64,000 nucleotides of DNA from Pelistega ratti (lineage in GTDB: Bacteria > Pseudomonadota > Gammaproteobacteria > Burkholderiales > Burkholderiaceae_B). Each line of letters starts with the position of its first letter. The stretch's first letter is position 1. Position numbers and translations under genes: made by a program. This document shows, piece after piece, positions 1 through 10,192 of this stretch. The stretch covers positions 1,612,001-1,676,000 of the forward strand of contig NZ_CP047165.1 in NCBI RefSeq assembly GCF_009833965.1, written 5' to 3'. The notes below the pieces were generated by a model. It was not told where the DNA came from, did no database searches, and saw only the letters and a program-made list of their open reading frames with translations.

Positions 1-2275
1 GGTTATAAATATCTACACCCACTCCGCCAGAAGTGTTTTCATCATCATTAACACGGATAACGATTCGTTCTGCATCGACATAATCAACTACGCCACCACG
101 AGTAGCTTGTACTGTTGTACCTGAGTCAACAGCTACTGTACGCTCAATACCTGTACCAACAAGTGGTTTTTCAGGACGTAAGCAAGGAACAGCTTGACGT
201 TGCATGTTTGCACCCATCAATGCACGGTTCGCGTCATCATGCTCTAAGAATGGAATTAATGAAGCAGCAACAGAAACAATTTGTGAAGGCGCTACATCCA
301 TATATTGCACACGATCAGGTGACATAAGCATAGTCTCACCTGCTTCACGGCAAGCAATTAAATCATCGATTAAACGACCATCATCATCTAACTGTGCATT
401 TGCCTGAGCAATAACGAACTTACTTTCTTCAATAGCTGATAAATACTCAATAATATCTGTCGCTTTACCATCAATCACTTTACGATAAGGTGTTTCTAAG
501 AAACCATAATCATTTAAGCGAGAGAAAAGCGCCATTGAGTTAATCAAACCAATGTTTGGACCCTCTGGTGTTTCAATCGGACACACACGACCATAGTGTG
601 TAGGATGTACGTCACGCACTTCAAAACCAGCTCGTTCACGTGTCAAACCACCTTGACCTAAGGCAGATACACGACGTTTATGGGTAATTTCAGACAATGG
701 ATTTGTCTGATCCATAAATTGAGATAATTGGTTAGAGCCAAAGAATTCTTTAATCGCAGCAGAAATAGGTTTTGAATTAATCAAATCATTGGGTAATAAA
801 TTATCAGATTCTGCCTGACCTAAACGATCTTTAACCGCACGTTCAACGCGTACTAAACCAGCACGGAATTGATTTTCAACTAACTCACCAACACAACGAA
901 CACGACGATTACCTAAATGGTCAATATCATCAATCTCACCTCGACCATTACGTAACTCTACAAGAACCTTAATCGTTTCAAGAATATCTTCATTGGTTAG
1001 TGTTAATGGACCTTCTGCTCCTTCACCCAAACCAAGACGGCTATTTACTTTCATTCGACCAACCGCAGAAAGGTCATAAGTCTCTTCACTGTAGAATAAG
1101 CGTTGGAATAAAGCCTCTACCGCTTCTTCAGTTGGTGGTTCACCTGGACGCATCATACGATAAATAGCAACACGAGCTGCCATTTGATCTGGTGTATCAT
1201 CTGTGCTTAATGTCGCAGAGATATACGCACCATGCTCTAATTCATTGGTATAAATCGTATCAAATGTTTGAATACCCGAAGCACGCAATGTTGCTAATAA
1301 CGCTTCAGTAATCTCTGCGTTTGCTTGTGCAAGCACTTCTCCTGTATCGGGATCAGTAATCGTTTTTGCAACCACTCGACCTAATAAATAATCATCAGGA
1401 ACAGAGATTTTTTCTAATTTAGCATTCGCAATATCACGAATATGCTTCGCTGTAATACGTTTATCCTTTTCAACGATGACATTACCTTTTTTATCAGTAA
1501 TATCAAAACGTGCTACTTCACCCTTCCAACGAGCAGGGATAAAGCTCAATACAGCACCATCTTCACGTAAATCAAAGTGATCAAACTCAAAGAAAGTAGC
1601 TAAGATTTGATCATTATTAAGACCAATCGCTTTAAGCAATGTAGTAACAGGCATCTTACGACGACGGTCAATACGGAAATACAGTAAATCTTTCGGATCA
1701 AACTCAAAATCCAACCATGAGCCACGGTAAGGAATAACACGAGCAGAGAATAATAATTTACTTGAACTATGATTTTTACCACGATCATGTTCAAAGAAGA
1801 CACCTGGTGAACGATGTAACTGAGATACGATAACGCGTTCTGTACCATTGATAATGAAAGAACCCGTATCTGTCATCAAAGGCATATCGCCCATATACAC
1901 TTCTTCTTCCTTAACTTCTTTGACTGTTGGCTTACTAGCCTCACGATCAAGTAGCTCTAAACGCACTTTAGCGTAAAGAGAAGAATGATACGTTAAACCG
2001 CGTAATTGACATTCTTTCACATCAAATACGGGATCACGCAAAGTGTAGCTAACAAACTCTAAGCGAGCTAAACCATTAGCACTTTCGATAGGGAAAATAG
2101 AATTAAAAGCAGCTTGTAAACCTTCATTCTTACGTTTTTGCGCACGAGTATCTTGTTGCAAGAAAGTACGATATGAATGTAACTGCGTTTCTAACAGGTA
2201 TGGAACATCCTGGACTTCTTCGCGTTTAGCAAAGCTTTTACGAATACGTTTTATTTCTGTGTACGAGTAAGGCAT
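1..2275 (-). CDS. rpoB: RNA polymerase beta subunit (N-terminal 758 codons; runs off the left edge)
   Basis: Catalytic beta subunit of RNA polymerase. The reading frame starts at the ATG at 2275-2273 ([15 protein letters not shown]) and stays open to the window edge, so the C-terminal part lies outside. The rifampicin-pocket region is readable at about 646-735 ([16 protein letters not shown], then [17 protein letters not shown]), followed by the conserved [15 protein letters not shown] block. The usual sensitive residues (Asp, His, Ser of cluster I) are present. One oddity is Gln at local residue 541 (codon at 655-653), where the family has a nearly invariant Pro. It is the last gene of the rplKAJL-rpoB string and is separated from rplL by a hairpin. 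Confidence 0.97.
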   Translation of the reverse strand, partial: MPYSYTEIKRIRKSFAKREEVQDVPYLLETQLHSYRTFLQQDTRAQKRKNEGLQAAFNSIFPIESANGLARLEFVSYTLRDPVFDVKECQLRGLTYHSSLYAKVRLELLDREASKPTVKEVKEEEVYMGDMPLMTDTGSFIINGTERVIVSQLHRSPGVFFEHDRGKNHSSSKLLFSARVIPYRGSWLDFEFDPKDLLYFRIDRRRKMPVTTLLKAIGLNNDQILATFFEFDHFDLREDGAVLSFIPARWKGEVARFDITDKKGNVIVEKDKRITAKHIRDIANAKLEKISVPDDYLLGRVVAKTITDPDTGEVLAQANAEITEALLATLRASGIQTFDTIYTNELEHGAYISATLSTDDTPDQMAARVAIYRMMRPGEPPTEEAVEALFQRLFYSEETYDLSAVGRMKVNSRLGLGEGAEGPLTLTNEDILETIKVLVELRNGRGEIDDIDHLGNRRVRCVGELVENQFRAGLVRVERAVKDRLGQAESDNLLPNDLINSKPISAAIKEFFGSNQLSQFMDQTNPLSEITHKRRVSALGQGGLTRERAGFEVRDVHPTHYGRVCPIETPEGPNIGLINSMALFSRLNDYGFLETPYRKVIDGKATDIIEYLSAIEESKFVIAQANAQLDDDGRLIDDLIACREAGETMLMSPDRVQYMDVAPSQIVSVAASLIPFLEHDDANRALMGANMQRQAVPCLRPEKPLVGTGIERTVAVDSGTTVQATRGGVVDYVDAERIVIRVNDDENTSGGVGVDIYN

Positions 2276-2410
2276 GAGCACTCCGACTCGAGAGGGTTGT
2301 AGAGACTATGCAAAGCATAACTCTGTAGGGATTTACGACTTCAGAAAAAATCACTTTTTCTGACCCTGTTAAGGGGATTTGAACGACAATTAAAATGTTT
2401 TTTTCGAAAG

Positions 2411-2450
2411 ACGCAAAAACCCGAAGAGGGCAAAAGCTCTCTTCGGGGAG
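2411..2450 (-). terminator. Hairpin with U-run between rplL and rpoB (probable attenuator)
   Basis: On the minus strand a 9-bp stem (CCCGAAGAG at 2428-2420 pairing with 2447-2439) is followed directly by TTTTT. It sits after rplL and about 145 nt before rpoB. By analogy with the rplL-rpoB attenuator of other Proteobacteria, it probably lowers rpoB transcription relative to the ribosomal proteins through partial termination. The structure is seen; the partial-readthrough role is inferred. Confidence 0.75.
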
Positions 2451-2465
2451 GTTCTAAAGAAGAAA

Positions 2466-2846
2466 TTATTTCAATTCAACTTTAGCGCCAGCTTCTTCTA
2501 GTTTTTTCTTAGCTTCTTCAGCTTCAGCTTTAGCTAGACCTTCTTTTAATGGTTTTGGAGCACCATCAACTAAGTCTTTAGCTTCTTTTAAGCCTAAACC
2601 AGTGATCTCACGTACAACTTTGATCACATTAACTTTAGAAGAACCTGCGTCAGCTAGAACAACAGTAAATTCTGTTTGTTCAGCAGCTGCACCACCAGCG
2701 TCACCACCAGCAGCAGGAGCAGCAACTGCAACAGCAGCAGCGGCAGCAGACACACCAAATTTTTCTTCCATTTCTTTGATTAATTCAGACAATTCTAACA
2801 CAGTCATGTTAGCAATTGCGTCTAGGATTTCAGCTTTTGTAGCCAT
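2466..2846 (-). CDS. rplL: 50S ribosomal protein L7/L12
   Basis: Stalk protein of the large ribosomal subunit that recruits translational GTPases. The 126 residues have the classic layout: an N-terminal dimerisation helix region (about 1-32), an Ala/Gly-rich hinge (about 33-55) and a C-terminal globular domain with [22 protein letters not shown]. The length matches the family. It lies 82 nt after rplJ on the same strand and is followed by the attenuator-like hairpin before rpoB. There is a good SD (GGAG) just before the ATG. Confidence 0.98.
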   Translation of the reverse strand: MATKAEILDAIANMTVLELSELIKEMEEKFGVSAAAAAVAVAAPAAGGDAGGAAAEQTEFTVVLADAGSSKVNVIKVVREITGLGLKEAKDLVDGAPKPLKEGLAKAEAEEAKKKLEEAGAKVELK

Positions 2847-2928
2847 TTTAAGAACTCCAAATATAAATTTTTAAATAAATTCCAGGGTTTTGTATCGCTT
2901 AGTCATTAAAAAAGAACCAACAAATCGC

Positions 2929-3453
2929 TTACGCAGATTCTTTTTGATCACGTACAGCAGCAAGGCCACGTACGAATTTCGTTGGTACTTCGTTAAGCGT
3001 ACGCACAAATGTAGCGACAGGTGCTTGCATTGTGCCCAATAATTTCGATAACAATTCTTCACGTGAAGGCATTGTTGCTAATGCTTTAATACCATTTACA
3101 TCAAGAACTGAGCCGGGCAATGCACCAGCTTTAAGAACGATTTTATCATTCTCTTTAGCAAAATTAGAGAGTACTTTCGCCGCAGCTACAGGATCTTTAC
3201 TGATACCATAGATTAATGGACCAGTTAATTGATCAGAAATACCGTCAAATGCAGTACCTTGAATAGCGCGGTTAACTAATGTGTTTTTAAGAACACGTAG
3301 ATATACACCAGATTCGCGTGCTTTTTTGCGCAATACGGTGACAGAAGCGACGTCAATACCACGGTACTCAGCAACGACAACCGATTGTGCTTCTGCTAGT
3401 TGAGCAGAAACCTCTTCGATGACAACTGCTTTCTCATTACGATTGAGACTCAC
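2929..3453 (-). CDS. rplJ: 50S ribosomal protein L10
   Basis: Anchors the L7/L12 dimers to the ribosome, and in the known autoregulatory circuit binds its own leader mRNA. It has 174 residues, a normal length. The N-terminal [15 protein letters not shown] and the [14 protein letters not shown] region are typical. The start is GTG (codon at 3453-3451) with a GGAG Shine-Dalgarno about 10 nt upstream; no better ATG exists. The roughly 225-nt gap upstream to rplA is the expected place of the L10 leader. Confidence 0.97.
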   Translation of the reverse strand: MSLNRNEKAVVIEEVSAQLAEAQSVVVAEYRGIDVASVTVLRKKARESGVYLRVLKNTLVNRAIQGTAFDGISDQLTGPLIYGISKDPVAAAKVLSNFAKENDKIVLKAGALPGSVLDVNGIKALATMPSREELLSKLLGTMQAPVATFVRTLNEVPTKFVRGLAAVRDQKESA

Positions 3454-3469
3454 GGTTTGAACACTCCAT

Positions 3470-3660
3470 CAAAAAACACGTAGGAAGGATTTCCCATTGT
3501 GTTACCATATGCGGCGTACCTCTGGTAGAGCTCGATTAAGAATTCTTCCATGGGACGCCATCTACGCCGGATCCAAATTTGCATTTGGGTTTAAGCTCTC
3601 ATAGTATAAACTATTTTGCTCCTGCGGTCTTTGACAGCAGTACTCAGCTTACTACCGAGT
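3470..3660 (-). promoter_or_regulatory. Probable L10 (rplJL) leader RNA
   Basis: The 226-nt untranslated stretch between rplA and rplJ reads on the minus strand through several short complementary segments (for example CCCAAAT / ATTTGG and GGCGT / ACGCC around 3515-3590). In Proteobacteria this interval carries the structured leader bound by the L10-(L12)4 complex, which represses rplJ and rplL translation. Position and structure potential support the call; I could not fold it or match it to a covariance model. Confidence 0.5.
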
Positions 3661-3679
3661 ACAGCCCAAAGTTCTGTGA

Positions 3680-4375
3680 TTAAGCTGCTAAAGAAGCAAC
3701 TTCAACTTTTGCACCACCACCCATTGTTGATGATACAGCTAATTTACGTAAATAAACGCCTTTTGCGGCAGCTGGACGTGCTTTATTTAGAGCATCAACT
3801 AAAGCTAATAAATTCTCTTGTAGTTGCTCAACATTAAAAGATGCACGACCAATAGTCGCATGAATAATACCTGCTTTATCTGTACGGTATTGTACTTGAC
3901 CAGCTTTTGCATTTTTAACAGCTGTTGCTACATCTGGTGTCACAGTACCTACTTTAGGGTTAGGCATTAAACCACGAGGACCTAATACAGTACCTAAAGC
4001 ACCAACCACACGCATTGTGTCAGGTGAGGCGATAACAATATCAAAATTAATATTACCTGCTTTAATTTCAGCAGCTAAGTCTTCCATACCGACAATATCA
4101 GCACCTGCAGCTTTAGCTTGTTCAGCTTTTTCACCTTGAGCAAATACTGCTACACGAACTGTTTTACCAGTACCAGCAGGTAGTACAACTGAACCACGAA
4201 CTAATTGGTCTGATTTTTTAGGGTCGATACCTAATTGAACAGCTACATCAATTGATTCATCAAATTTAGCCGTTGCTGTTTCTTTGACTAAGCTAAGTGC
4301 TTCTGAAACTGAATATAATTTATTGCGATCAATTTTAGCCGCAATCGCTGCAGCACGTTTAGATAATTTCGCCAT
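3680..4375 (-). CDS. rplA: 50S ribosomal protein L1
   Basis: Binds 23S rRNA at the L1 stalk and in many bacteria represses its own operon. It has 231 residues, standard length, with [21 protein letters not shown] at the start and the diagnostic [17 protein letters not shown] block near residue 135. It follows rplK with a 2-nt gap, so the two are certainly co-transcribed and probably translationally coupled. Confidence 0.98.
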   Translation of the reverse strand: MAKLSKRAAAIAAKIDRNKLYSVSEALSLVKETATAKFDESIDVAVQLGIDPKKSDQLVRGSVVLPAGTGKTVRVAVFAQGEKAEQAKAAGADIVGMEDLAAEIKAGNINFDIVIASPDTMRVVGALGTVLGPRGLMPNPKVGTVTPDVATAVKNAKAGQVQYRTDKAGIIHATIGRASFNVEQLQENLLALVDALNKARPAAAKGVYLRKLAVSSTMGGGAKVEVASLAA

Positions 4376-4377
4376 GA

Positions 4378-4809
4378 TTATACACCCTCAACAGTGATAC
4401 CCATACTACGAGCACTACCAGCAATAGTACGTACTGCAGCATCTAGGTCAGCCGCTGTTAAATCAGGGGCTTTAGTTTTTGCAATTTCTTCTGCTTGAGC
4501 ACGAGTTAATTTACCTACTTTATCTAAGTGAGGACGTGCAGAGCCTGATTGAATACCAGCCGCTTTCTTAATAAGAATAGTTGCTGGAGGGGTTTTCATG
4601 ATAAAAGTGAATGATTTATCTGCATAAGCAGTAATCACCACTGGGATAGGAAGACCTGGTTCCATGCCTTGAGTTTTAGCATTGAACGCTTTGCAGAATT
4701 CCATGATATTCAAACCACGTTGACCCAATGCAGGACCAATTGGTGGTGATGGATTTGCTTTACCTGCTGGCACTTGCAACTTGATAAAGCCGACGATTTT
4801 CTTCGCCAT
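4378..4809 (-). CDS. rplK: 50S ribosomal protein L11
   Basis: Forms the GTPase-associated centre with 23S rRNA. The 143 residues include the signature [21 protein letters not shown] (written here as the L11 core, residues about 22-42) and the C-terminal RNA-binding domain ending [16 protein letters not shown]. First gene of the rplKA pair, 65 nt after nusG, with an AAGGAG-type Shine-Dalgarno before the ATG. Confidence 0.98.
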   Translation of the reverse strand: MAKKIVGFIKLQVPAGKANPSPPIGPALGQRGLNIMEFCKAFNAKTQGMEPGLPIPVVITAYADKSFTFIMKTPPATILIKKAAGIQSGSARPHLDKVGKLTRAQAEEIAKTKAPDLTAADLDAAVRTIAGSARSMGITVEGV

Positions 4810-4874
4810 ATTATTACTCCTTACGGGTATTCGCTTAAAAGCTCCCCGGGGTTAAAAGAATCAGGATAGAAAAA

Positions 4875-5414
4875 TTATACGTTTTTCTCAACCTGGCTAA
4901 AATCTAACTCGACAGGTGTACTACGTCCAAAAATCATTACATTCACACGAACTTTGTTCTTCTCGTAATTGACTTCTTCTACTACACCGTTAAAATCTGC
5001 AAATGGGCCATCTTTAATACGTAAGGATTCACCCACTTCAAATAAAATTTTAGGACGTGGCTTCTCACCACCTTCCTGAATTTGTGACAATAAGCGTTCT
5101 ACCTCATGTTTAGGAATTGGAGTTGGTCTTGCATTAGAACCACTTCCCAAGAATCCTGTTACACGATTAGTACTTTTGACTAGGTGCCATGCCTCATCAG
5201 AGAATTCCATCTCAACAAGTACATAGCCAGGAAAAATACGACGTTCACTTACCGCACGTGTACCACCACGACTTTCTACGACTTCTTCTGTTGGTACAAG
5301 AATACGTCCAAAAGAATTTTGTAAGCCGTGCTGTTCGATACGTTCTAATAAAGAACTATGAACCTTTTTCTCCATACCAGAGAAAACGTGCACTACATAC
5401 CAACGCATACTCAT
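4875..5414 (-). CDS. nusG: Transcription termination/antitermination protein NusG
   Basis: Elongation factor that binds RNA polymerase and links it to Rho or to the ribosome. The 179 residues contain the NGN domain ([20 protein letters not shown], then [11 protein letters not shown]) and a C-terminal KOW domain ([22 protein letters not shown]). I keep the ATG at 5414 because AAGGA lies 7 nt upstream; the ATG two codons later would be too far from it. It starts 10 nt after secE, the usual secE-nusG pair. Confidence 0.97.
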   Translation of the reverse strand: MSMRWYVVHVFSGMEKKVHSSLLERIEQHGLQNSFGRILVPTEEVVESRGGTRAVSERRIFPGYVLVEMEFSDEAWHLVKSTNRVTGFLGSGSNARPTPIPKHEVERLLSQIQEGGEKPRPKILFEVGESLRIKDGPFADFNGVVEEVNYEKNKVRVNVMIFGRSTPVELDFSQVEKNV

Positions 5415-5424
5415 AAGTAAGTCC

Positions 5425-5808
5425 TTAGTTCCAACCTAGAATTTGACCATAAACAGCCCATGTAATAAGCTTATCCACGATCCACAAGAAAATAGCCATA
5501 ATTGCCACAAACACAAAGACAATACCCGTCATTTGGATAGTTTCTTTGCGAGTAGGCCATACCACGCGTTTCATCTCATTGTATGAACCTTTGGTAAAAT
5601 CAAGCATTCTCTTGCCTGTTTGGCTAATACCAAGCATAACAACAGAAAGAATTAAACCACCAAGGAACATTCCTAAACGAGCATACAGACCAAAATCAGT
5701 AAAAAATGAATAAGCAAAAACTCCAGCAACTATAAAAACAATTGCTAGAGAGACTTTCAGTTTTTCACCTGAATCTGAAACGGTTTCAACTTGACTATTA
5801 TTTGACAT
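5425..5808 (-). CDS. secE: Preprotein translocase subunit SecE
   Basis: Essential inner-membrane clamp of the SecYEG channel. The 127 residues show two N-terminal hydrophobic helices (about 18-36 and 43-62), then the conserved cytoplasmic amphipathic motif [14 protein letters not shown] and the essential C-terminal membrane helix (about 92-117). This is the longer three-helix form found in many Proteobacteria. It lies between tRNA-Trp and nusG. Confidence 0.95.
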   Translation of the reverse strand: MSNNSQVETVSDSGEKLKVSLAIVFIVAGVFAYSFFTDFGLYARLGMFLGGLILSVVMLGISQTGKRMLDFTKGSYNEMKRVVWPTRKETIQMTGIVFVFVAIMAIFLWIVDKLITWAVYGQILGWN

Positions 5809-5835
5809 ATTCTTTATGCGGAAAAACCGCCTTAA

Positions 5836-5911
5836 TGGCAGGGGCAGTAGGAATCGAACCTACAACCTTCGGTTTTGGAGACCGACGCTCTGCCAATTGA
5901 GCTATACCCCT
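5836..5911 (-). tRNA. tRNA-Trp (anticodon CCA)
   Basis: A 76-nt cloverleaf reads on the minus strand from AGGGGTATAGCTC to GCCCCTGCCA. The 7-bp acceptor stem pairs with one G-T wobble, the T-loop is GGTTCGATTCC, the anticodon loop CTCCAAA gives CCA, and the CCA tail is encoded. It lies between tuf and secE, a position seen in other betaproteobacteria. Confidence 0.97.
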
Positions 5912-5985
5912 ATTTAACACGCTCTTTTTTGAAGAGTCTGGGTAGTCTACACGACTACCCGATATTTTACAACAATAATCTTAAA

Positions 5986-7176
5986 TTATTTAGTGATTTT
6001 AGAAACCACACCCGCACCTACTGTACGGCCACCTTCACGAATCGCAAAGCGTAAACCTTCTTCCATCGCAATCGGTGCAATTAACTCTACGTCCATCGCT
6101 ACGTTATCACCCGGTAACACCATCTCTTTATCCGCTGGTAATGTGATCGTACCTGTTACGTCTGTCGTACGGAAGTAGAACTGTGGACGATATCCTTGGA
6201 AGAATGGCGTATGACGACCACCTTCTTCTTTTGAAAGAATATACACTTCTGCCGCAAAGTTTGTGTGTGGCTTAATCGTACCTGGTTTCGCTAACACTTG
6301 ACCACGCTCAACATCTTCACGTTTTGTACCACGTAGTAATAAACCTACGTTATCACCCGCTTGACCTTCGTCAAGTAATTTACGGAACATTTCAACGCCT
6401 GTGCAAGTCGTTTTCGCTGTTTCACGGATACCTACGATTTCGATCTCTTCGCCTACTTTAATGATACCACGCTCAATACGCCCTGTTACCACGGTACCAC
6501 GACCTGAAATAGAGAACACGTCCTCTACTGGCATTAGGAAAGTACCATCAACCGCACGCTCTGGTGTTGGGATATATGAGTCTAGCGCTTCAGCTAACGC
6601 TAAAATAGCTTGCTCACCTAATGGGCCTGTATCACCTTCTAGTGCTAATTTAGCAGAACCTTTAACGATTGGTGTATCGTCACCTGGGAAGTCGTATTTA
6701 GATAATAACTCACGCACTTCCATTTCTACTAACTCTAATAACTCTTCGTCATCCACCATATCCGCTTTGTTTAAGAATACCACGATGTATGGTACACCTA
6801 CTTGGCGAGATAATAGAATGTGCTCACGTGTTTGTGGCATTGGACCGTCAGCAGCTGAACATACTAAAATCGCACCGTCCATTTGTGCCGCACCTGTAAT
6901 CATGTTTTTTACATAGTCAGCGTGTCCTGGGCAGTCTACGTGTGCATAGTGACGTGTTGCTGTTTCGTACTCAACGTGTGCTGTATTAATCGTAATACCG
7001 CGTGCACGCTCTTCAGGAGCGGCGTCAATTGCTGAGTAATCTTTCGCTTCACCACCGAATTTTTTTGCTAATACAGTAGTAATCGCTGCCGTTAATGTGG
7101 TTTTACCGTGGTCAACGTGACCAATTGTACCTACGTTTACGTGTGGTTTGGTACGTTCAAACTTTTCTTTTGCCAT
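5986..7176 (-). CDS. tuf: Elongation factor Tu
   Basis: GTPase that delivers aminoacyl-tRNA to the ribosome. The P-loop GHVDHGKT is at about residues 19-26, with DCPGHADY and [11 protein letters not shown] (G3 and G4) following; domains 2 and 3 are complete. I choose the ATG at 7176 ([14 protein letters not shown], 396 aa) because AGGAG is 8 nt upstream. An in-frame TTG two codons earlier would crowd the ribosome-binding site. It lies in the tRNA-Tyr-Gly-Thr-tuf unit. Many betaproteobacteria carry a second tuf in the str operon, which would be outside this window. Confidence 0.98.
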   Translation of the reverse strand: MAKEKFERTKPHVNVGTIGHVDHGKTTLTAAITTVLAKKFGGEAKDYSAIDAAPEERARGITINTAHVEYETATRHYAHVDCPGHADYVKNMITGAAQMDGAILVCSAADGPMPQTREHILLSRQVGVPYIVVFLNKADMVDDEELLELVEMEVRELLSKYDFPGDDTPIVKGSAKLALEGDTGPLGEQAILALAEALDSYIPTPERAVDGTFLMPVEDVFSISGRGTVVTGRIERGIIKVGEEIEIVGIRETAKTTCTGVEMFRKLLDEGQAGDNVGLLLRGTKREDVERGQVLAKPGTIKPHTNFAAEVYILSKEEGGRHTPFFQGYRPQFYFRTTDVTGTITLPADKEMVLPGDNVAMDVELIAPIAMEEGLRFAIREGGRTVGAGVVSKITK

Positions 7177-7228
7177 GACCAAGACTCCTGAATATGTCTT
7201 TGAGGAAAATTAATAATAATAGATTACA

Positions 7229-7303
<75 letters not shown>

Positions 7304-7308
7304 AAAAC

Positions 7309-7382
7309 TGGAGCGGGCGAAGGGAATCGAACCCTCATCATCAGCTTGGAAGGCTGTTGCACTACCATTGTGCTACGCCCGC
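7309..7382 (-). tRNA. tRNA-Gly (anticodon TCC)
   Basis: A 74-nt cloverleaf starting GCGGGCGTAGCAC and ending GCCCGCTCCA. The acceptor stem is perfect, the anticodon loop TTCCAA gives TCC, and CCA is encoded. It is separated by 5 nt from tRNA-Thr, so both are processed from one precursor. Confidence 0.97.
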
Positions 7383-7465
7383 AAAACTCAAAACCAGCCT
7401 TTTATTTATTCTCTACTCTTCTCTTTGACTGATCGATGTAAGCTCGATAAAGAACACATAAAAAG

Positions 7466-7551
7466 TGGTGGTAGAGGTTGGATTCGAACCAACGTAGGCG
7501 CTAGCCAACAGATTTACAGTCTGCCCCCTTTAGCCACTCGGGCACTCTACC
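7466..7551 (-). tRNA. tRNA-Tyr (anticodon GTA)
   Basis: An 86-nt class II tRNA with a long variable arm, from GGTAGAGTGCCCG to CCTCTACCACCA. The anticodon loop CTGTAAA gives GTA and CCA is encoded. First gene of the tRNA-tuf unit, 7 nt from the predicted transcription start. Confidence 0.97.
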
Positions 7552-7564
7552 ATAAGAATCTCGT

Positions 7565-7593
7565 ATTATGAACGGTTTATCTAAGCTTGTCAA
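7565..7593 (-). promoter_or_regulatory. Strong sigma-70 promoter of the tRNA-Tyr/Gly/Thr-tuf unit
   Basis: Minus strand: a perfect -35 TTGACA (7593-7588), a 17-nt spacer and -10 CATAAT (7570-7565), 14 nt before the tRNA-Tyr gene. This is a near-consensus promoter placed as expected for a stable-RNA and translation-factor operon. Confidence 0.85.
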
Positions 7594-7699
7594 GACATTT
7601 TCTTAGAAATTTGCAATATACTGAAATATTATGTGCGAAATGTCGTAATTTCGCTGTGAAACAAGTATTTTACCAAAAGACGATATGAAATATCAACAA

Positions 7700-7733
7700 A
7701 AAGGGATGACTGTAAAAATATAATCATCCCTTT
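7700..7733 (-). terminator. Intrinsic terminator after parB
   Basis: A 10-bp perfect stem (AAAGGGATGA/TCATCCCTTT) is followed on the minus strand by a T-run (TTTTTG). It closes the mnmG-rsmG-parA-parB string about 60 nt past parB. Confidence 0.85.
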
Positions 7734-7790
7734 ACTATTTTCTTATAATAAATTACTTTTAATAATTTCTCTTTTAAAACAATATGTTAG

Positions 7791-8741
7791 TTATTCAAAA
7801 ACACCATCAAGTTTGAGTTTTTCTAGAATAGTATTAACATGTTCCGTATTATTAAAATCAATAATTAATTGCCCACTACCCTTTTTACCCATCTTAAAAC
7901 TAACCGTTGTTGCTAAATAATCCGATAAATTATCCTGTAAGCGTACTAAATCACGATCCAGATTTTTTTCTTTTTTTGTTGTTTTTTTACCACTTTCTCC
8001 TGAAAGAATACTATTGACTAATTTTTCGGTTTCTCGCACAGACATTTGCTTAGCATGAACTTGATTAGCAACAATAATTTGTTGTGCATTATCTAATGCT
8101 AATAGCGCTCTAGCATGTCCCATATCAATATCACCTGCACTTAACATCGTTTGTACAGGCTCTGCCAAATTTAATAAACGGAGAAGATTCGTTGTAAAAG
8201 AACGAGAACGACCTATTGCTTGAGCAACTTCATCATGATTAAATTTAAATTCATTAATAAGACGCTTAATCCCTTTCGCTTCTTCTAAGGCATTTAAATC
8301 CTCTCTTTGCATATTTTCAATCAATGCCATAATAGCGGCATTTTGATCGCTAACCTCTTTAATAAGTACAGGTATTTCTTCTAAACCTGCTAATTTTGCT
8401 GCACGAAAACGGCGTTCACCAGCAATAATTTCATACAACCCTTCTTTTAATGGACGGACAAGAATAGGTTGCATCAGTCCTTGTGTTTTAATAGAGTCTG
8501 CTAATTCAAGCAATGCACTTTCATCCATATGTGAGCGAGGCTGATACTTTCCTGCTTTTAAAGAAGAAAGCGTTAACATACTCACACCCTCAGTCGTTTT
8601 CTTCTGCAATGCATCAAAAACATCTTTATCATCACCTAATAAACTATTTAGTCCTTTTCCAAGACCCTTTTGTGTTTTTTTAGGTGCTATTGTTTTCTTT
8701 GCTACTGTCTTACTACTTACCTTACTTACTTTTGTTGCCAT
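7791..8741 (-). CDS. parB: Chromosome-partitioning protein ParB
   Basis: CTP-dependent DNA clamp that loads at parS and spreads. The 316 residues start with a Lys-rich tail and [12 protein letters not shown], then the ParB N-terminal domain with the CTP-binding GERRFRAAK box (about 108-116), the helix-turn-helix region ([22 protein letters not shown]) and a C-terminal dimerisation domain. It overlaps parA by one base (TAATG), indicating translational coupling. Four parS-like palindromes lie 3-4 kb away, next to mnmG. Confidence 0.96.
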   Translation of the reverse strand: MATKVSKVSSKTVAKKTIAPKKTQKGLGKGLNSLLGDDKDVFDALQKKTTEGVSMLTLSSLKAGKYQPRSHMDESALLELADSIKTQGLMQPILVRPLKEGLYEIIAGERRFRAAKLAGLEEIPVLIKEVSDQNAAIMALIENMQREDLNALEEAKGIKRLINEFKFNHDEVAQAIGRSRSFTTNLLRLLNLAEPVQTMLSAGDIDMGHARALLALDNAQQIIVANQVHAKQMSVRETEKLVNSILSGESGKKTTKKEKNLDRDLVRLQDNLSDYLATTVSFKMGKKGSGQLIIDFNNTEHVNTILEKLKLDGVFE

Positions 8742-9520
8742 TATGCTTTATCCAATTTTTTAACACGTTTAATTAACTCAGCACCAAACTGTGCATAAGC
8801 CTTAGCACCTCGAGAACTCTGGTCATAATTAATACCAGGAATTCCATGGCTAGGTGCTTCAGCTAACCTTACATTACGTGGGATAATCGTTTTATAAACA
8901 TTATCCTTAAAATGCTCTACTAATTGATCAGAAACTTGTTGCTGTAAAGTAATACGAGCATCAAACATTACTCTTAGTATACCAATCTGTGTAAGATTAG
9001 CGTTAAGATTTTTATGAACTCGTTTAATTGTATTTACTAAATCAGCTAAACCTTCTAAAGCAAAGTATTCACACTGCATTGGAATAATAACACCATGTGC
9101 AGCACTTAACCCATTTAATGTTAATAAGGACAATGTTGGAGGACAATCAATTAGAATAAAATCATATTGATCATCAACAACTTCTAATGCTTTTTTAAGT
9201 TGATGTTCCCTATCTTCTAACTGAGCCAGATCTAAATCAGCCCCAGATAATTCCCTATTAGCAGGTAAAACATCATACCCACCTATTTCTGAGCGAATAC
9301 GTACATCTTCTATAGTAGATTGATTAATAAGTACTTGATAACTTGTCAATTCAACAGCATTTTTATCAATACCACTACCCATGGTTGCATTACCTTGAGG
9401 ATCAATATCAATCAATAAAACTCTTTTTTTGTGTACGACTAAACTTGCTGCTAGATTAATAGCTGTTGTTGTTTTACCAACACCACCTTTTTGATTTGCA
9501 ACACAAAAAATTTTAGCCAC
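8741..9520 (-). CDS. parA: Chromosome-partitioning ATPase ParA
   Basis: Deviant-Walker ATPase that, with ParB, moves the origin region. The 259 residues begin MAKIFCVANQKGGVGKTTTAINLAASL (P-loop KGGVGKTT at 11-18), followed by the A-prime DIDPQGNAT and IDCPPTLSLLTLN motifs. Short N-terminus, i.e. the chromosomal rather than plasmid class. It lies directly upstream of parB and one base after rsmG. Confidence 0.96.
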   Translation of the reverse strand: MAKIFCVANQKGGVGKTTTAINLAASLVVHKKRVLLIDIDPQGNATMGSGIDKNAVELTSYQVLINQSTIEDVRIRSEIGGYDVLPANRELSGADLDLAQLEDREHQLKKALEVVDDQYDFILIDCPPTLSLLTLNGLSAAHGVIIPMQCEYFALEGLADLVNTIKRVHKNLNANLTQIGILRVMFDARITLQQQVSDQLVEHFKDNVYKTIIPRNVRLAEAPSHGIPGINYDQSSRGAKAYAQFGAELIKRVKKLDKA

Positions 9521-9521
9521 T

Positions 9522-10181
9522 TTAAATTCCTTTTTGCTTTAAATAAATTAAACAACGTTCTGCCTCTAATTGAGGAACCTCTATCGGGAGATAACTAGCT
9601 ACTTCCCATAAAGATTTAGCATGTAGCTCTTCAATTTCTTCCTCTAAATAATGCCCTTTCATAGCTACTAAAGAACCTGTATGAGCAACATGTTTACCTG
9701 CTAAATTAGCAAAATCTGCCAACGAAGCAAAGGCACGAGAAATAACCAAATCAACAGGCTCTACACTATAATTCTCTATTCGGATATGTTTGGATTTTAA
9801 ATTTTTAAGTCCTAATATTCCTGCTACCTGCAAAATAAAACTTGTTTTTTTCTCAACAGCATCAATACATTCTACCTGCCATGTAGGATTCATAATAGCA
9901 AGTACAACACCGGGTAATCCCCCGCCTGACCCCACATCTAAAACACGAACAGATTCTCTATTAGAAAAAGATTTTCTTAACGGCAAAACAACCGAAAGGC
10001 TATCTAACAGATGATGAACAAGTATTTGTTCATCTGTTTTTAATGCTGTTAAATTATACGTTTTATTCCAGCGTTTTAATAAATTCATATAACTAAATAA
10101 ACGCTGTTTCTCTTCCTGACTTAATACAAGACCTAAAGACTTAGCACCTTCATCCAAGCGTTGTTGAATTATAGTATCCAT
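9522..10181 (-). CDS. rsmG: 16S rRNA (guanine527-N7)-methyltransferase RsmG
   Basis: SAM-dependent methyltransferase that modifies G527 of 16S rRNA; loss gives low-level streptomycin resistance in other bacteria. The 219 residues contain the SAM motif VLDVGSGGGLPGVVLA (about 79-94) and the GidB region DLVISRAFASL. It follows mnmG by 11 nt, the conserved gidA-gidB pair. Confidence 0.96.
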   Translation of the reverse strand: MDTIIQQRLDEGAKSLGLVLSQEEKQRLFSYMNLLKRWNKTYNLTALKTDEQILVHHLLDSLSVVLPLRKSFSNRESVRVLDVGSGGGLPGVVLAIMNPTWQVECIDAVEKKTSFILQVAGILGLKNLKSKHIRIENYSVEPVDLVISRAFASLADFANLAGKHVAHTGSLVAMKGHYLEEEIEELHAKSLWEVASYLPIEVPQLEAERCLIYLKQKGI

Positions 10182-10192
10182 TATAAATCCCT

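Noticed and set aside
2602..2874. 90-codon plus-strand frame opposite rplL
   Set aside because: Exact antisense shadow of the Ala-rich rplL hinge; no independent start signal.
7177..7182. TTG two codons upstream of the tuf ATG
   Set aside because: Leaves only 2 nt to the Shine-Dalgarno; [14 protein letters not shown] is the universal EF-Tu start.
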